DNA from: Imhoffiella purpurea | Lineage (GTDB): Bacteria; Pseudomonadota; Gammaproteobacteria; Chromatiales; Chromatiaceae | NCBI RefSeq assembly: GCF_000585215.1 | Contig: NZ_AONC01000027.1 | Span: 1 to 64,000, forward strand | Length of the DNA: 64,000 bases | Direction of reading: 5' to 3' | Shown: one piece after another, positions 25,331 through 35,455 of the stretch | How the letters are laid out: every line of letters begins with the position of its first letter | Position numbering within the stretch: the stretch's first letter is position 1 | Position numbers and translations under genes: made by a program | Notes under the pieces: model-generated | Databases searched by the model: none | The model's input: only the letters and a program-made list of their open reading frames with translations | Told to the model about the DNA's origin: nothing

Positions 25331-26376
25331 GGCGCGTCTCCAGCGGGGGCGTTCGTCCGACACCGATTTCCGATCCTCCCAGCCGGTCGCGCGATCTGGC
25401 ATCCCTGGTAGAGGATTGGCGGCCGGCCGCATCGCTGGAGAGGATCCGGGCCCGGGCCGATCTGCTCGGCCGGGTCCGCGACTTCTTCGCGGCCGCGGGC
25501 GTGATGGAGGTGGAGACGCCGATCCTCTCCCGGGCCGCGGTTACGGACCCGGCGCTCGCCAGTCTGAGGACCTCGATCGAGGGGCCCGGCGGCGGGCGCC
25601 ATCTCTATCTGCACACCTCGCCCGAGTTTCCGATGAAGCGGCTCGTCGCCGCGGGTTCCGGACCCATCTATCAGATCTGCAAGGTCTTTCGGGGCGGCGA
25701 GCGCGGACGGCGTCACCATCCCGAGTTCAGTCTGCTGGAATGGTACCGGCCAGGTTGGGACCATTGGCGTCTCATGGACGAGGTCGCGGATCTGGTGCGG
25801 ACGATCCTGCAGCGTCCCCATATGTCCGAGGAGCGGATCGGCTACCGCGAGCTCTTCATGCGCGAGCTGGATCTGGATCCCTGGTGCGCGGATACCGAGA
25901 CGCTGCGCCGAGCGGCGCTCGACGTCGGGCTGGCGGATGCCGGGCATCTGGATCTCGATCGGGACGGCTGGCTGGATCTGCTGCTCACCCATCGGCTCGA
26001 ATCCGGGCTGGGACGTGGCGGCATGACCTTTCTCCACGACTATCCGCCCTCGCAGGCCGCGCTGGCGCGCATCCGTCCGGGAGAGCATCCGGCCGGGGAG
26101 CGTTTCGAGCTCTATATCGAGGGCATCGAACTGGCCAATGGCTTCCATGAACTGACCGATGCCGAGGAACAGCGACGGCGATTCATGGCGGATCTCGAGG
26201 TGCGGCGTGAACTGGGATTGCCGGAGCCGCCGATCGACGACGCCTTTCTGGCCGCGCTGGCCTCCGGTATGCCGGATTGTGCCGGCGTGGCGCTGGGTCT
26301 GGACCGGCTGCTGATGATCGCGGTCGGGGGGGATCACATCGACCAGGTTCTGACCTTTCCCGTGGAGCGTGCCTGA
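25327..26376 (+). CDS. epmA: EF-P--(R)-beta-lysine ligase EpmA
   Basis: A 349-residue class II lysyl-tRNA synthetase paralogue (GenX/PoxA/YjeA) that ligates beta-lysine to K34 of EF-P. It lacks the anticodon-binding domain and starts directly with the catalytic core: V-E-T-P-I-L-S motif 1 region, T-S-P-E-F-x-M-K, motif 2 [10 protein letters not shown]-x-P-E-F and motif 3 G-V-A-L-G-L-D-R-L. Overlap with the efp stop (ATGA) implies coupled translation. Confidence 0.95.
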   Translation: MRRVSSGGVRPTPISDPPSRSRDLASLVEDWRPAASLERIRARADLLGRVRDFFAAAGVMEVETPILSRAAVTDPALASLRTSIEGPGGGRHLYLHTSPEFPMKRLVAAGSGPIYQICKVFRGGERGRRHHPEFSLLEWYRPGWDHWRLMDEVADLVRTILQRPHMSEERIGYRELFMRELDLDPWCADTETLRRAALDVGLADAGHLDLDRDGWLDLLLTHRLESGLGRGGMTFLHDYPPSQAALARIRPGEHPAGERFELYIEGIELANGFHELTDAEEQRRRFMADLEVRRELGLPEPPIDDAFLAALASGMPDCAGVALGLDRLLMIAVGGDHIDQVLTFPVERA

Positions 26377-26412
26377 GTTCGGAGGCCGTGAATAGGACTC
26401 TGCATGCTTGAT

Positions 26413-26450
26413 GACGGCATCCATGCCGTCGACCCCCGCGTTACGCGGGG
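26413..26450. terminator. Two tandem hairpins between convergent genes
   Basis: GACGGCAT-CC-ATGCCGTC (26413-26430) and CCCCGCG-TTA-CGCGGGG (26434-26450) are perfect, adjacent stem-loops in the 105-base gap between epmA and the convergent DUF4139 gene. Neither has a T-tract, so they are either a two-way terminator/mRNA end stabiliser or a REP-like unit. Confidence 0.5.
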
Positions 26451-26481
26451 AGCTGAAGCCAGGGGATGTACGCGTCCCTGA

Positions 26482-27960
26482 TCAGAATCGGACCTGGGCC
26501 TTCCAGGTCAGCGTCGTGCTGCCGTCCGCTGGAATCTGGACCTTCCAGGAGGCCAGGTTGGCGGCCTCCTTGGTATGGGGCTGATTTTCTTCCAGAATCT
26601 CCCATTCTCCGGGCAGCGTCTCGACCACCTTGACCTCGACGGGCGTCGGCTTGGCGTTCTTCAGCTCCATCTCGAACTCGGCCTCGTAGGCATAGTCGTA
26701 GGCCGAGGAGCCAGAGAGCTTGCGGAATGACGTCTGTTTGCGGCGCGCGGTGACGTCGAAGCTTTCGCCCAGCTTGAGCGAGACGGCCTCGTTCTTCGGC
26801 GTGTGATCGATTCCGTCCTCGCCGATGAATTGGGCGTTGCCCCGGCTGTCCTTCGAATAGACCCGGATCACCCCTTTGGGCAGCGGGATCCCCAGCGAGC
26901 CGTCGCGGTTGACGAAGGCGAGTCTGGAATCCACCGCGAGCTTGCTCCAGCCGTCACCGCTCCTGGACTGATAGGCGTAGGCCTGGCCCTGGACGATCAG
27001 CTCCTTGGTCACCGGAACCCGATTGGCGCTCAGCAGTGCGACCTGCTTGGTCTGCTGGTTGAGGATGTCGGTCTGGCGCGGCAATGTGTATAGATGGTAT
27101 TCGGCCAGCGACTCCTCCTCGGGCATGGGGGCCGCCGCGGCCATCGCCATGCGGTTTTTCATCAGCGGCACGGGTTGCTCGTCGCGGACCTGATTGATCT
27201 CGCCGGCCACCAGTTGGACCTGGGCATGACGAAAGGCGATACCGCTGGCGTTCTCGAGCGTCACCCATCCGCTCAGGTCCATGACATGCCCGTCCTCGCT
27301 CAGGTCGGCGACATAGTCCGCCTTCCAGGAGAGGCCGGAGGTCAGATAGGAGAGCTGCAGGGACTGCTCGCCCGCCCTGTCGGTCATCAGGTGTAGGACC
27401 AGGGTCGGTTCGTCGCGCAGATCCGCCGGAACCTCGGGAAAGGCGAGATGGCCCACGACCTGGGTCTCGATACGGTCGTCGTAGCGCAGTACGGCGCCGT
27501 CGTTGACGGCGAGCAGTGTGGCCGATTCGGTGGTGCGCTCTCCGGCATCGTTGGTGCGCACCACCTCGACGCGTTTGCCGACGAATTTCTTCAGCAGGCT
27601 CTGGGGCGTGAGCAGATCGTAGTCGAAGTTCTGCTCCAGCAGGGTCAGACCGACATCGCCGGACACGGGTGTGAGCAGTGCGGTTTCGGGCCGGATCCGT
27701 GCCGAGACCTGGCGCCAGGCGAGCCGGTTCTCGCCTTTCTCGAGATCGACGTGCCGCTGGTCCTTGATCAGGGCCAGATCCTGATTGTAGATGGTGACGG
27801 CCAGCGCCTGCTGGTCCGACTCCTGGATACGGCGTTCCTGATCCATGGCGATCCCCGTGGAGCTGATGAGGCCGAGGGCCAAGGCCGCGAGCGATATGGC
27901 TGCGTGCAATCCAGTGCGGGGCTGGACGGAAGAGACGGGTGGGCGTTCGGTATGCATCAT
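26482..27960 (-). CDS. Exported DUF4139 domain protein
   Basis: A 492-residue protein with a signal peptide (about 1-38, ending S-S-T-G-I-A) and a mature part rich in beta-structure: an N-terminal V-T-I-Y-N-Q-D-L-A-L-I-K-D block, a middle with G-L-S-W-K-A-D-Y, and a C-terminal Y-D-Y-A-Y-E-A-E-F-E-M-E-L-K-N typical of DUF4139. Function is unknown; family members are periplasmic. ATGATG at the start leaves two choices three bases apart. Only 29 bases separate it from the divergent amidohydrolase. Confidence 0.85.
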   Translation of the reverse strand: MMHTERPPVSSVQPRTGLHAAISLAALALGLISSTGIAMDQERRIQESDQQALAVTIYNQDLALIKDQRHVDLEKGENRLAWRQVSARIRPETALLTPVSGDVGLTLLEQNFDYDLLTPQSLLKKFVGKRVEVVRTNDAGERTTESATLLAVNDGAVLRYDDRIETQVVGHLAFPEVPADLRDEPTLVLHLMTDRAGEQSLQLSYLTSGLSWKADYVADLSEDGHVMDLSGWVTLENASGIAFRHAQVQLVAGEINQVRDEQPVPLMKNRMAMAAAAPMPEEESLAEYHLYTLPRQTDILNQQTKQVALLSANRVPVTKELIVQGQAYAYQSRSGDGWSKLAVDSRLAFVNRDGSLGIPLPKGVIRVYSKDSRGNAQFIGEDGIDHTPKNEAVSLKLGESFDVTARRKQTSFRKLSGSSAYDYAYEAEFEMELKNAKPTPVEVKVVETLPGEWEILEENQPHTKEAANLASWKVQIPADGSTTLTWKAQVRF

Positions 27961-27989
27961 GTCCTCATTGGTCTGTGGAGAGGTCTGTC

Positions 27990-28739
27990 ATGCGAAAGAT
28001 CTTCGATGCGCATTTCCATATCGTCGACCTGGGTTTTCCGCTCTGGTCCAACGCGGGATTTCTGCCAGAGCCTTTCGGGGTCGGCGACTATCTGGATCGA
28101 GTCGCGTCCCTGGGCGTTGCAGGGGGTGCCCTCGTGTCCGGTTCCTTTCAAGGGTTCGACCAGGGCTATCTCCTGGCGGCGCTGGAGCGGCTCGGTCCGG
28201 GATTCGTCGGCGTCACCCAGCTTCCGGCGAGCGTCTCCGATCGGGCGATCCAGCGCCTGGATGCCCGGAATGTCCGGGGCTTGCGTTTCAATCTCCGGCG
28301 CGGCGGGTCCATGTCCCTGCGGGAGGTCGAGTCGCTGGCGCGCCGTGTCCAGGATCTGGTCGGATGGCATAGCGAAGTCTATGCGGATACGGGCGATCTG
28401 TCCGGCCTGGAGCCGCTTTTGCGGCGTCTTCCCGCCGTGAGCATCGATCACCTTGGGCTCTCGAGGCGAGGGCTACCGCGTCTTCTGCGTCTCGTCGAGC
28501 ATGGCGCGCGGGTCAAGGCGAGCGGTTTCGGCCGGGTCGATTTCGATGTCGGAGAGGCGCTGCAGGCGATCCATCGGGCCGATCCGGGTGCGCTCATGTT
28601 CGGGACCGATCTTCCTTCGACGCGGGCGCCCCGTCCCTTCTCGGACGTAGACGTCGGTCTGGTGATCGACGCGCTGGGCGAGGAGGGGGCGGAATTGGCT
28701 CTGTGGGAGAATGCCCGCGCCTTCTATCGTCTCGCGTAG
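27990..28739 (+). CDS. Amidohydrolase 2-type metal hydrolase
   Basis: A 249-residue TIM-barrel hydrolase. The first metal site is F-D-A-H-F-H (His-x-His), then G-L-R-F-N-L, a later S-I-D-H-L-G and the C-terminal M-F-G-T-D-L-P that supplies the catalytic Asp. The fold is the amidohydrolase-related family 2 (decarboxylases, lactonases); the substrate is not evident. GGAGAGG precedes the ATG. It ends convergently with the DUF2189 gene. Confidence 0.85.
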   Translation: MRKIFDAHFHIVDLGFPLWSNAGFLPEPFGVGDYLDRVASLGVAGGALVSGSFQGFDQGYLLAALERLGPGFVGVTQLPASVSDRAIQRLDARNVRGLRFNLRRGGSMSLREVESLARRVQDLVGWHSEVYADTGDLSGLEPLLRRLPAVSIDHLGLSRRGLPRLLRLVEHGARVKASGFGRVDFDVGEALQAIHRADPGALMFGTDLPSTRAPRPFSDVDVGLVIDALGEEGAELALWENARAFYRLA

Positions 28740-28789
28740 CGGGTCCAGTTCGCCATCCATGGCGATCCAGCGAACGGGGGGCGGGTCTG

Positions 28790-29566
28790 TCAGGCGACCA
28801 TGCGCCGATAGCTGTGCCAGGTGGCATAGCCGAGCAGGGGGAAGAGCAGGATCATGCCGATGAATCCGGTCAGGATGCCGATTCCGCTGAGGGCGACGAT
28901 GGACGCGGCCCAGAGCAGCATGCCCGGCCAGTTGAGTGCGAATGTGCGCAGACTGGTGTTGATGGCGGTAATGGGATCGACATCCCGGTCCAGGATCATG
29001 GGGATGGCGACGGCACTGGTGGCGAAGACGGTGAACGCCAGCAGCAGACCGATGCCGACGAAGAAGGCCGCGACCACCGGATCGAAGCTCGACGAGAAGA
29101 GATTCAGATAGCTCTCGACGCTGGGCGACATGAGGTCGAACTGGATGGCGAACAGCAGGGCCGAAAGTCGGACCCAGGCGGCGGCGATGAGCCCGAGAAA
29201 GAGGGCGAAGAGACCGAGGCTGGTGCGTCTTCTCCAGATCAGCCCCAGGCTTTCGCGGATGCTGACCGACTGTCCGGATTCCTGCTGACGGGCCGCCACG
29301 TAGAGCCCGGCGGCGAGGAAGGGGCCGAGCAGCATGAGTCCGGTGAGAAAGGCGAGGGCGAACCAGGGCAGGGACCAGATGAGGGCGATGGTGGCCCAGC
29401 AGGCCAGGGAGAAGAGGGCGCCATAGAGAAGGCTGTGTCCAGGGGCGCGGACGAATGTCTGGATGGCCTGCCTGAGCCAGTCGAGCGGCTCGGCGATCTC
29501 TATCCGCCGCACCGAGGGCGCGGCGTCGACCAGATTCCGGGAGGGGCGGATCGCATGCGTTCTCAT
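28790..29566 (-). CDS. DUF2189 membrane protein
   Basis: A 258-residue inner-membrane protein with about six hydrophobic segments and a short cytoplasmic N-terminus. The R-R-I-E-I-A-E-P-L-D-W-L start, G-P-x-x-A-A-G-L-Y in the second helix pair and D-P-I-T-A-I-N-T-S-L in the loop fit DUF2189, often found near cytochrome oxidase genes. Role unknown. Confidence 0.85.
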   Translation of the reverse strand: MRTHAIRPSRNLVDAAPSVRRIEIAEPLDWLRQAIQTFVRAPGHSLLYGALFSLACWATIALIWSLPWFALAFLTGLMLLGPFLAAGLYVAARQQESGQSVSIRESLGLIWRRRTSLGLFALFLGLIAAAWVRLSALLFAIQFDLMSPSVESYLNLFSSSFDPVVAAFFVGIGLLLAFTVFATSAVAIPMILDRDVDPITAINTSLRTFALNWPGMLLWAASIVALSGIGILTGFIGMILLFPLLGYATWHSYRRMVA

Positions 29567-29856
29567 AGCCGGATAGCCTCATCTTCGGTGTTTACAGGGA
29601 TTGGATCCGGTGTCCGAGCCTGGCTCGGTGTCGGTCCATGCGTCCAGCCGACGCTGTCGACCGTGCGCGCTGCAGTGCCGATACGACAGGCGATGCATAT
29701 GGCATATGGGATATGTCGGATTTGGGGAAGTTCAACCCCTGTGGTGGATTCTCCGGGATCGACCCCCAGTTTCGCCGTGAAACCATCTCGGCTGTCAGCC
29801 GCCGGCACGCGCAAAACCGCTGGCGGTTGGTGGCCTTCCAACATGAGGACGAGAGC
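29567..29856. other. Divergent region with tandem GCATATG-like words
   Basis: This 290-base divergent gap separates DUF2189 from the CDGSH gene. The notable part is GCATATGGCATATGGGATATG at 29695-29715, three near-identical heptamers in tandem that also form a near palindrome. That arrangement suits a regulator site. No gene seen. Confidence 0.45.
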
Positions 29857-30510
29857 ATGAGCGACGACAAGTGCGTGGATTTTCGGGGAGATGAGATCGA
29901 GGTGACCTGGGACGGGCGTCTCTGCATCCATGTGGCCGAGTGCGGCAAGGCGAAGGGCGATCTCTTCGTCGCCGGCCGCGAGCCCTGGTGCAAGCCGGAT
30001 GCCGCGACCAAGGCGGAGGTGCGCGAGGTGGTCGAGCGATGTCCCAGCGGTGCCCTGACCTACCGTGACAGGTCGGGGGAGCCGGAGGCCGCGCCCGCCG
30101 AGAACCGCCTCGTGGTCGCCAGCGACGGTCCCTATTACCTGACCGGGGACCTCGAGATCGAGGGCGCGCCCGACGACATGCCGGGTGTCCGCACTCGGGC
30201 CGCGCTCTGTCGCTGCGGTGCCTCCAGGAACAAGCCCTTCTGCGACGGCAGTCACGAGGCGGCGGGATTTCGGGATACGGGCGCGGTCGGCGAGCAGGGG
30301 CGTGGGTTCAGGACGGCTGGCGGTCCATTGGCCGTTCGGCCCATCAAGGACGGACCCGTGCAGGCCGAGGGTAAGCTGACCATCCTGGCCGGAACCGGTC
30401 GCGTGGCCTGGCAGGGCGATAACGTCTTTTTGTGCCGCTGCGGGGCCTCCAAGAACAAGCCCTTCTGCGACGGCAGTCATAGCGCGGCCGGGTTCAAGAG
30501 CGACGACTGA
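29857..30510 (+). CDS. CDGSH iron-sulfur protein with ferredoxin-like N-domain
   Basis: A 217-residue protein. The N-terminal 75 residues have the divergent 4Fe-4S mono-cluster pattern (C-I-H-x-x-x-C, then P-W-C and E-R-C-P-S-G-A-L). Two CDGSH zinc-finger-type iron-sulfur motifs follow, each R-C-G-A-S-x-N-K-P-F-C-D-G-S-H, holding 2Fe-2S clusters through three Cys and one His. It is probably a cytoplasmic electron carrier or redox sensor; partner unknown. GAGGACGAG precedes the ATG. Confidence 0.9.
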   Translation: MSDDKCVDFRGDEIEVTWDGRLCIHVAECGKAKGDLFVAGREPWCKPDAATKAEVREVVERCPSGALTYRDRSGEPEAAPAENRLVVASDGPYYLTGDLEIEGAPDDMPGVRTRAALCRCGASRNKPFCDGSHEAAGFRDTGAVGEQGRGFRTAGGPLAVRPIKDGPVQAEGKLTILAGTGRVAWQGDNVFLCRCGASKNKPFCDGSHSAAGFKSDD

Positions 30511-30610
30511 TCGGTATCTCTAGCGGTCTGGGCTCCCGATCCATCAGCGTGAGGCGTGCGCAGGGTGTACCATTTCAGCGTCCACCCGCCTTCTGCATCT
30601 GGAGAGCCTC

Positions 30611-31594
30611 ATGTATGTGACCGCTTTTCTCTTCGGCCTGGCGTGCTACGTCATCTACAAGGTCTTCATTCGCGCCTTCTATACCGTCAAGCCCGACGAA
30701 CGCGCCATCATCACCTCGTTCGGGCGCGCCCAGCGCCTCGGCAAGGTTCTGATCGAGGACGATTCGCTGAACGCCGAGGAGCAGGCGCGCTACCACTTTC
30801 CTCAACTGCGCACCATCGGCCCCGGCGGGCCCTATTTCAAATGGCCTTGGCAGGAGGTGCACAAGGTGCGGGTGGTCACTCAGGCGATCGATCTGACCTG
30901 GGATCCGACCAAGACCCAGACGACCGTCGAGGCCGTGACCAAGGACAATCTCACCACGGGGGTGGGCGGCCAGATCCGCTTCCGGGTCTCCGAGAAGAAC
31001 CTCTACGCCTATTTCTTCGGCGTCGACAGCCCGCTCGAGCACGTCATGGGGTATTTCATCTCGGTGCTGCGCGAGCGCATCGCCAACTTCGTCGATCCCA
31101 AGGGGGCGAGCCTGGTCGCGGATACCGAGACAGCCGACGGCGGCAATGCGCCCGAGCTCTCCGAGGGCGTCTCCATCAACGACCTGCGCAAGAACCTGCC
31201 CCTGCTGAACGACTACATGGAGCAGCAGTGCCGCTCGACCTGGGCCCGCTACGGGATCGAGCTGGACGCCGCGCTCATCACCCAGATCGATCCGCCGCCC
31301 GAGGTGGACCGCGCGCTCTCGGCCATCAACACCACGCGCAACCAGGTCGCCGCCGACATCAGCACGGCGCGCGCGGATGCCGAGCAGCAGATCACCATGA
31401 GCAAGCGCGCGGTGGACATCGCCCGCAACAACGCCCAGGCCGAGGTGGCGCCGCTGAAGGAGTTGGCCGAGACATTGGTGCGAATCAAGTCGAGCGGCGG
31501 ACCGGACGCCTTGCGCGCCTATGTGCGCAACCTCCGGGTACCCCTGCTGGGCAAGGCCGCGCGCATCATCCAGACCACCTCGGCGTTCCGCTGA
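30611..31594 (+). CDS. SPFH/Band 7 membrane protein (first of a pair)
   Basis: A 327-residue stomatin/prohibitin/flotillin-type protein. One N-terminal membrane helix (to about 22) is followed by the SPFH domain (V-K-P-D-E-R-A-I-I-T-S-F-G-R, P-G-G-P-Y-F-K-W-P-W) and an Ala/Glu/Gln coiled coil with A-D-A-E-Q-Q. Such proteins oligomerise on the inner membrane and scaffold proteases or lipid microdomains. It is 24 bases upstream of a second SPFH gene, so the two probably form a hetero-oligomer like HflK/HflC, although neither looks like true HflK or HflC. Confidence 0.88.
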   Translation: MYVTAFLFGLACYVIYKVFIRAFYTVKPDERAIITSFGRAQRLGKVLIEDDSLNAEEQARYHFPQLRTIGPGGPYFKWPWQEVHKVRVVTQAIDLTWDPTKTQTTVEAVTKDNLTTGVGGQIRFRVSEKNLYAYFFGVDSPLEHVMGYFISVLRERIANFVDPKGASLVADTETADGGNAPELSEGVSINDLRKNLPLLNDYMEQQCRSTWARYGIELDAALITQIDPPPEVDRALSAINTTRNQVAADISTARADAEQQITMSKRAVDIARNNAQAEVAPLKELAETLVRIKSSGGPDALRAYVRNLRVPLLGKAARIIQTTSAFR

Positions 31595-31618
31595 TCCGAC
31601 TTCATTCGGGAGGTTGCC

Positions 31619-32512
31619 ATGTTTTTCGATCTGGACAGCTCGGCCGGCTTCGCCGTCGCCTTCGCGATCGGCCTCATCTACATCCCCTTGCTGCTCGTCA
31701 TCGCCCGGATCCTGGGGCTCTATGCGGTCGTCGCCGAGCGCGAGGCACAGGTCTTCACACTCTTCGGCAAGGTCATCGGCACATTGGACGAGCCCGGGCT
31801 GCGGTTTCCGCTCGCCCATTTCGGGCTCAAGGCCCTGCTGGTGCCCTTCTTCGGCAAGCTGTACCGGGTGCCGACCACGCTGAGACAGCATTATCTGCGC
31901 GATCAGATGGTCAACTCGGAGGAGGGCACGCCCATGGGCGTGGGCATCTGGTACGAGATGCAGGTGAGCGACCCGGTCTCCTATCTCTTCCGCAACGCCA
32001 ACCCGGAGTCCTCGCTGCAGGCCAACGTGGCCAGCTCGACCATCTCGACGCTGAGCAACCTGGAGATGGACAAGATGCTCGAGGACCGCCATCAGCTCAG
32101 CCGCCGGGTGCGGGCGACGGTCTCGCCGCTCTCGGAGCAGTGGGGCTATCAGCTCGGTTCGGTCTATATCCGCAAGGTTGCCTTCACCGACCGCCAGATG
32201 GTCGACAACATCACCGAGAAGGTGGTCAAGCGCCTGGTCCAGGTGACCAGCGCCATGAAGCAGGACGGCGAGAACCGGGTCGGCCTCATCAAGAGCCAGA
32301 CCGCCTTCAAGGTCTCGCAGAAGATGGCCGAGGCCGCCGCCGCGCGCCCGGCGATCGTCGGCGACGCCCTGAATGCGATCGCCCAGCGGGATCCGGAGGT
32401 GCTCGACGCCGTGATGGAGGTGATGGAGACCGAGCAGCTGATCCAGTCCGGGGCCGAGGTCGAGGTGCTGCCGACCGGGTCCGAGATCATGGTGCAGGTC
32501 GGTTCCTCTTAG
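31619..32512 (+). CDS. SPFH/Band 7 membrane protein (second of a pair)
   Basis: A 297-residue SPFH protein with one membrane helix (about 10-30), the conserved V-V-A-E-R-E-A-Q-V-F-T-L-F-G-K-V start of the Band 7 domain, G-L-R-F-P-L, and a Val/Ala/Glu coiled coil ending V-Q-V-G-S-S. AGGTTGCC lies just upstream. It is the second gene of the pair. Confidence 0.86.
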   Translation: MFFDLDSSAGFAVAFAIGLIYIPLLLVIARILGLYAVVAEREAQVFTLFGKVIGTLDEPGLRFPLAHFGLKALLVPFFGKLYRVPTTLRQHYLRDQMVNSEEGTPMGVGIWYEMQVSDPVSYLFRNANPESSLQANVASSTISTLSNLEMDKMLEDRHQLSRRVRATVSPLSEQWGYQLGSVYIRKVAFTDRQMVDNITEKVVKRLVQVTSAMKQDGENRVGLIKSQTAFKVSQKMAEAAAARPAIVGDALNAIAQRDPEVLDAVMEVMETEQLIQSGAEVEVLPTGSEIMVQVGSS

Positions 32513-32584
32513 TCGCTTCCTGGTCTCTCGCGGGAGGGCACGGGCTGCGCGCCGCCCCTGTCCTCCGTTCTTCGATCGATCCAC

Positions 32585-33265
32585 TTGTTGAGTTGTCTCG
32601 TCTTGCGTCAGATCTGCTTCGATTTCGATGGAACCCTGGTCTACAGCTTCGATGCCGCCTTCAATGCCATGCGGGAGGTGGGGCCGGATTTCGGCCTCGC
32701 CGAGCTGACCCGCGAGCAGCTATACGCGCTGCGGGGCCTGCATCTGCGCGAGGTGCTGCGCACGCTGGATATTCCGCTCTATCGCGTGCCTCAGCTCGCC
32801 CGGCGCATCCGTCAGGCCATGCGCGCCGAGCTGATGGAGACCCCTCCGGTCGAGGGAATTCCCGAGCTGCTCGCCGAGCTGGCGCGTTGCGGCTATCGGC
32901 TCGGTCTGCTCTCGTCCAACGCCCAGTCCAGCCTCGACGACTATGTGGCACGGTACGGTATGCGTGAATTCGCCTTCGTCGTCGGCGGTACGGGTCTGTT
33001 CGGCAAGTCCCGGGCCCTGCGGGGCATGATGCGGCGTCAGCGGATCCGGGCGAAGGACCTGATCTATGTCGGCGACGAGCTGCGCGACCTGGAGGCCGCG
33101 CGCGATGTGGGGGCCGGATTCGCCGCCGTCTCATGGGGCTACACCTCGCCCGAGGGCCTTGCGGCGGCCGGACCGGACTGTCTGCTGAGGCATCCGGGCG
33201 ATCTCCTGGCGCAGCTCGAAGTCTGCTGGTCGGACCCCGAGGATTCGGCCCAACCCCAGGATTAA
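32585..33265 (+). CDS. HAD-type phosphatase, phosphoglycolate phosphatase-like
   Basis: About 220-226 residues. The HAD core is complete: D-F-D-G-T-L (motif I), L-L-S-S-N (motif II), G-K-S (motif III Lys), and Y-V-G-D-E-L-R-D (motif IV). A helical cap sits between motifs I and II. It resembles Gph-type phosphatases but the substrate is not certain. No ATG is available at the N-terminus: in-frame TTG codons at 32585, 32588 and 32603 are the candidates, none with a clear ribosome site. Confidence 0.82.
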   Translation: MLSCLVLRQICFDFDGTLVYSFDAAFNAMREVGPDFGLAELTREQLYALRGLHLREVLRTLDIPLYRVPQLARRIRQAMRAELMETPPVEGIPELLAELARCGYRLGLLSSNAQSSLDDYVARYGMREFAFVVGGTGLFGKSRALRGMMRRQRIRAKDLIYVGDELRDLEAARDVGAGFAAVSWGYTSPEGLAAAGPDCLLRHPGDLLAQLEVCWSDPEDSAQPQD

Positions 33266-33347
33266 CAAGATTTAAGGGAAACCGGCCGCCGAATCTGGAA
33301 CTGTATCCCCCGAGCCATGGACGAAGGCATCGAACTCGATATAGAGA

Positions 33348-33416
33348 GCGGCCAGCTCCCAGCCGCCAGCGACTAGCCGATCGAAGGCTGGCGGCTGAAT
33401 GCTGGAGGCTGGCCGC
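33348..33416. repeat. CCAGC-rich dispersed repeat forming a long hairpin
   Basis: GCGGCCAGC pairs with GCTGGCCGC (33348-33356 with 33408-33416), and AGCCGCCAGC pairs with GCTGGCGGCT (33361-33370 with 33387-33396). The 69-base nested stem-loop sits between the HAD gene and moxR. The words CCAGC/CTCCAGC recur inside batD at 40195-40242. Confidence 0.6.
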
Positions 33417-33438
33417 TCGCCAGACACTGGAGATCGAC

Positions 33439-34464
<1,026 letters not shown>

Positions 34465-34477
34465 CCGATCGCCACCC

Positions 34478-35455
34478 ATGAGCGCGTTCGGCAGTCATGC
34501 ACAGGGCGGTTCCGGGGCACCGCAGGGGGTCCGGGTCGGCATCCAGGATCTGATCGCCCTGCGCGGTCAGGCGCGGCGTCTGGATCTGTCTCCGCGCGGG
34601 CGGGTGCTCGCCACCCGTAGCGGCGGTCATCTCTCGCGCTTCCGCGGCCGCGGGATGGAGTTCGACGAGTCGCGCCAGTATCAGCCCGGGGACGATCCGC
34701 GCAACATGGACTGGCGGGTGACGGCGCGGGCCGGCGTGCCCCATGTGAAGCTGTTCCGCGAGGAGCGCGAGCGGCCAGTGTGGCTCCTGGTCGATCAGGG
34801 GCCCGGCATGCGTTTCGGCACCCGCGTCGCCTTCAAGTCGGTGATCGCCGCCCAGGCCGCCGCGCTGCTCGGCTGGGCCGCCTCCGATCGCGGCGATCGG
34901 GTGGGCGGTCTGGTGTTCGACGAATCGAGTCGTCTGGAGCGCCGTCCGGCCGCGCGCGGCACCGGGCTCCTGCCCTTGCTCGACCGGCTCGCGGCGGACG
35001 CGGACGCCGAGGCGATGGCTTCACCTGGTGGCCATGCCTCGCTCGCGGAGGCCGCCGGACATCTGGTCAGGCTGGTGCGTCCGGGCAGCTTGGTGGTCGT
35101 CATCAGCGACTTCGCCGATCTGGACGAGGAAGGCACCCGCTGGGCGACCCAGATCACCGCCGGCAGCGAGCTCATCCTGGTCCATGTCCAGGACGTCATC
35201 GAGTCGAGCGTGCCGCCTCCCGGGCGCTATCCGGTGTGGACCGAGCGCGAGCGCGGCGTCCTGGATCTGACCAGTGCCGCCGTGCGGCGCGCCTACGAGG
35301 CCCATTTCAACCGGCATCATGAGCTGATGGAGGGGCTCGCGCGGCGCGAGCGGGCACATCTGATCCGGCTCACGACCCCGGATCCGGTCGGTCCGACCCT
35401 GGCGCTGGCCCTGGGAACCGGGCGTGCGTCCGCGGCCGGGAGGGGACGGGGATGA
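34478..35455 (+). CDS. DUF58 domain protein (Bat operon)
   Basis: A 325-residue protein with the DUF58 signature F-D-E-S-R-x-Y-x-P-G-D-D-P-R-N-M-D-W and a following VWA-like core (L-L-V-D-Q-G-P-G-M, then V-V-I-S-D-F-A-D). It lies 13 bases after moxR, the usual order, and overlaps the DUF4381 gene by four bases. It should act as the MoxR partner. Confidence 0.9.
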   Translation: MSAFGSHAQGGSGAPQGVRVGIQDLIALRGQARRLDLSPRGRVLATRSGGHLSRFRGRGMEFDESRQYQPGDDPRNMDWRVTARAGVPHVKLFREERERPVWLLVDQGPGMRFGTRVAFKSVIAAQAAALLGWAASDRGDRVGGLVFDESSRLERRPAARGTGLLPLLDRLAADADAEAMASPGGHASLAEAAGHLVRLVRPGSLVVVISDFADLDEEGTRWATQITAGSELILVHVQDVIESSVPPPGRYPVWTERERGVLDLTSAAVRRAYEAHFNRHHELMEGLARRERAHLIRLTTPDPVGPTLALALGTGRASAAGRGRG

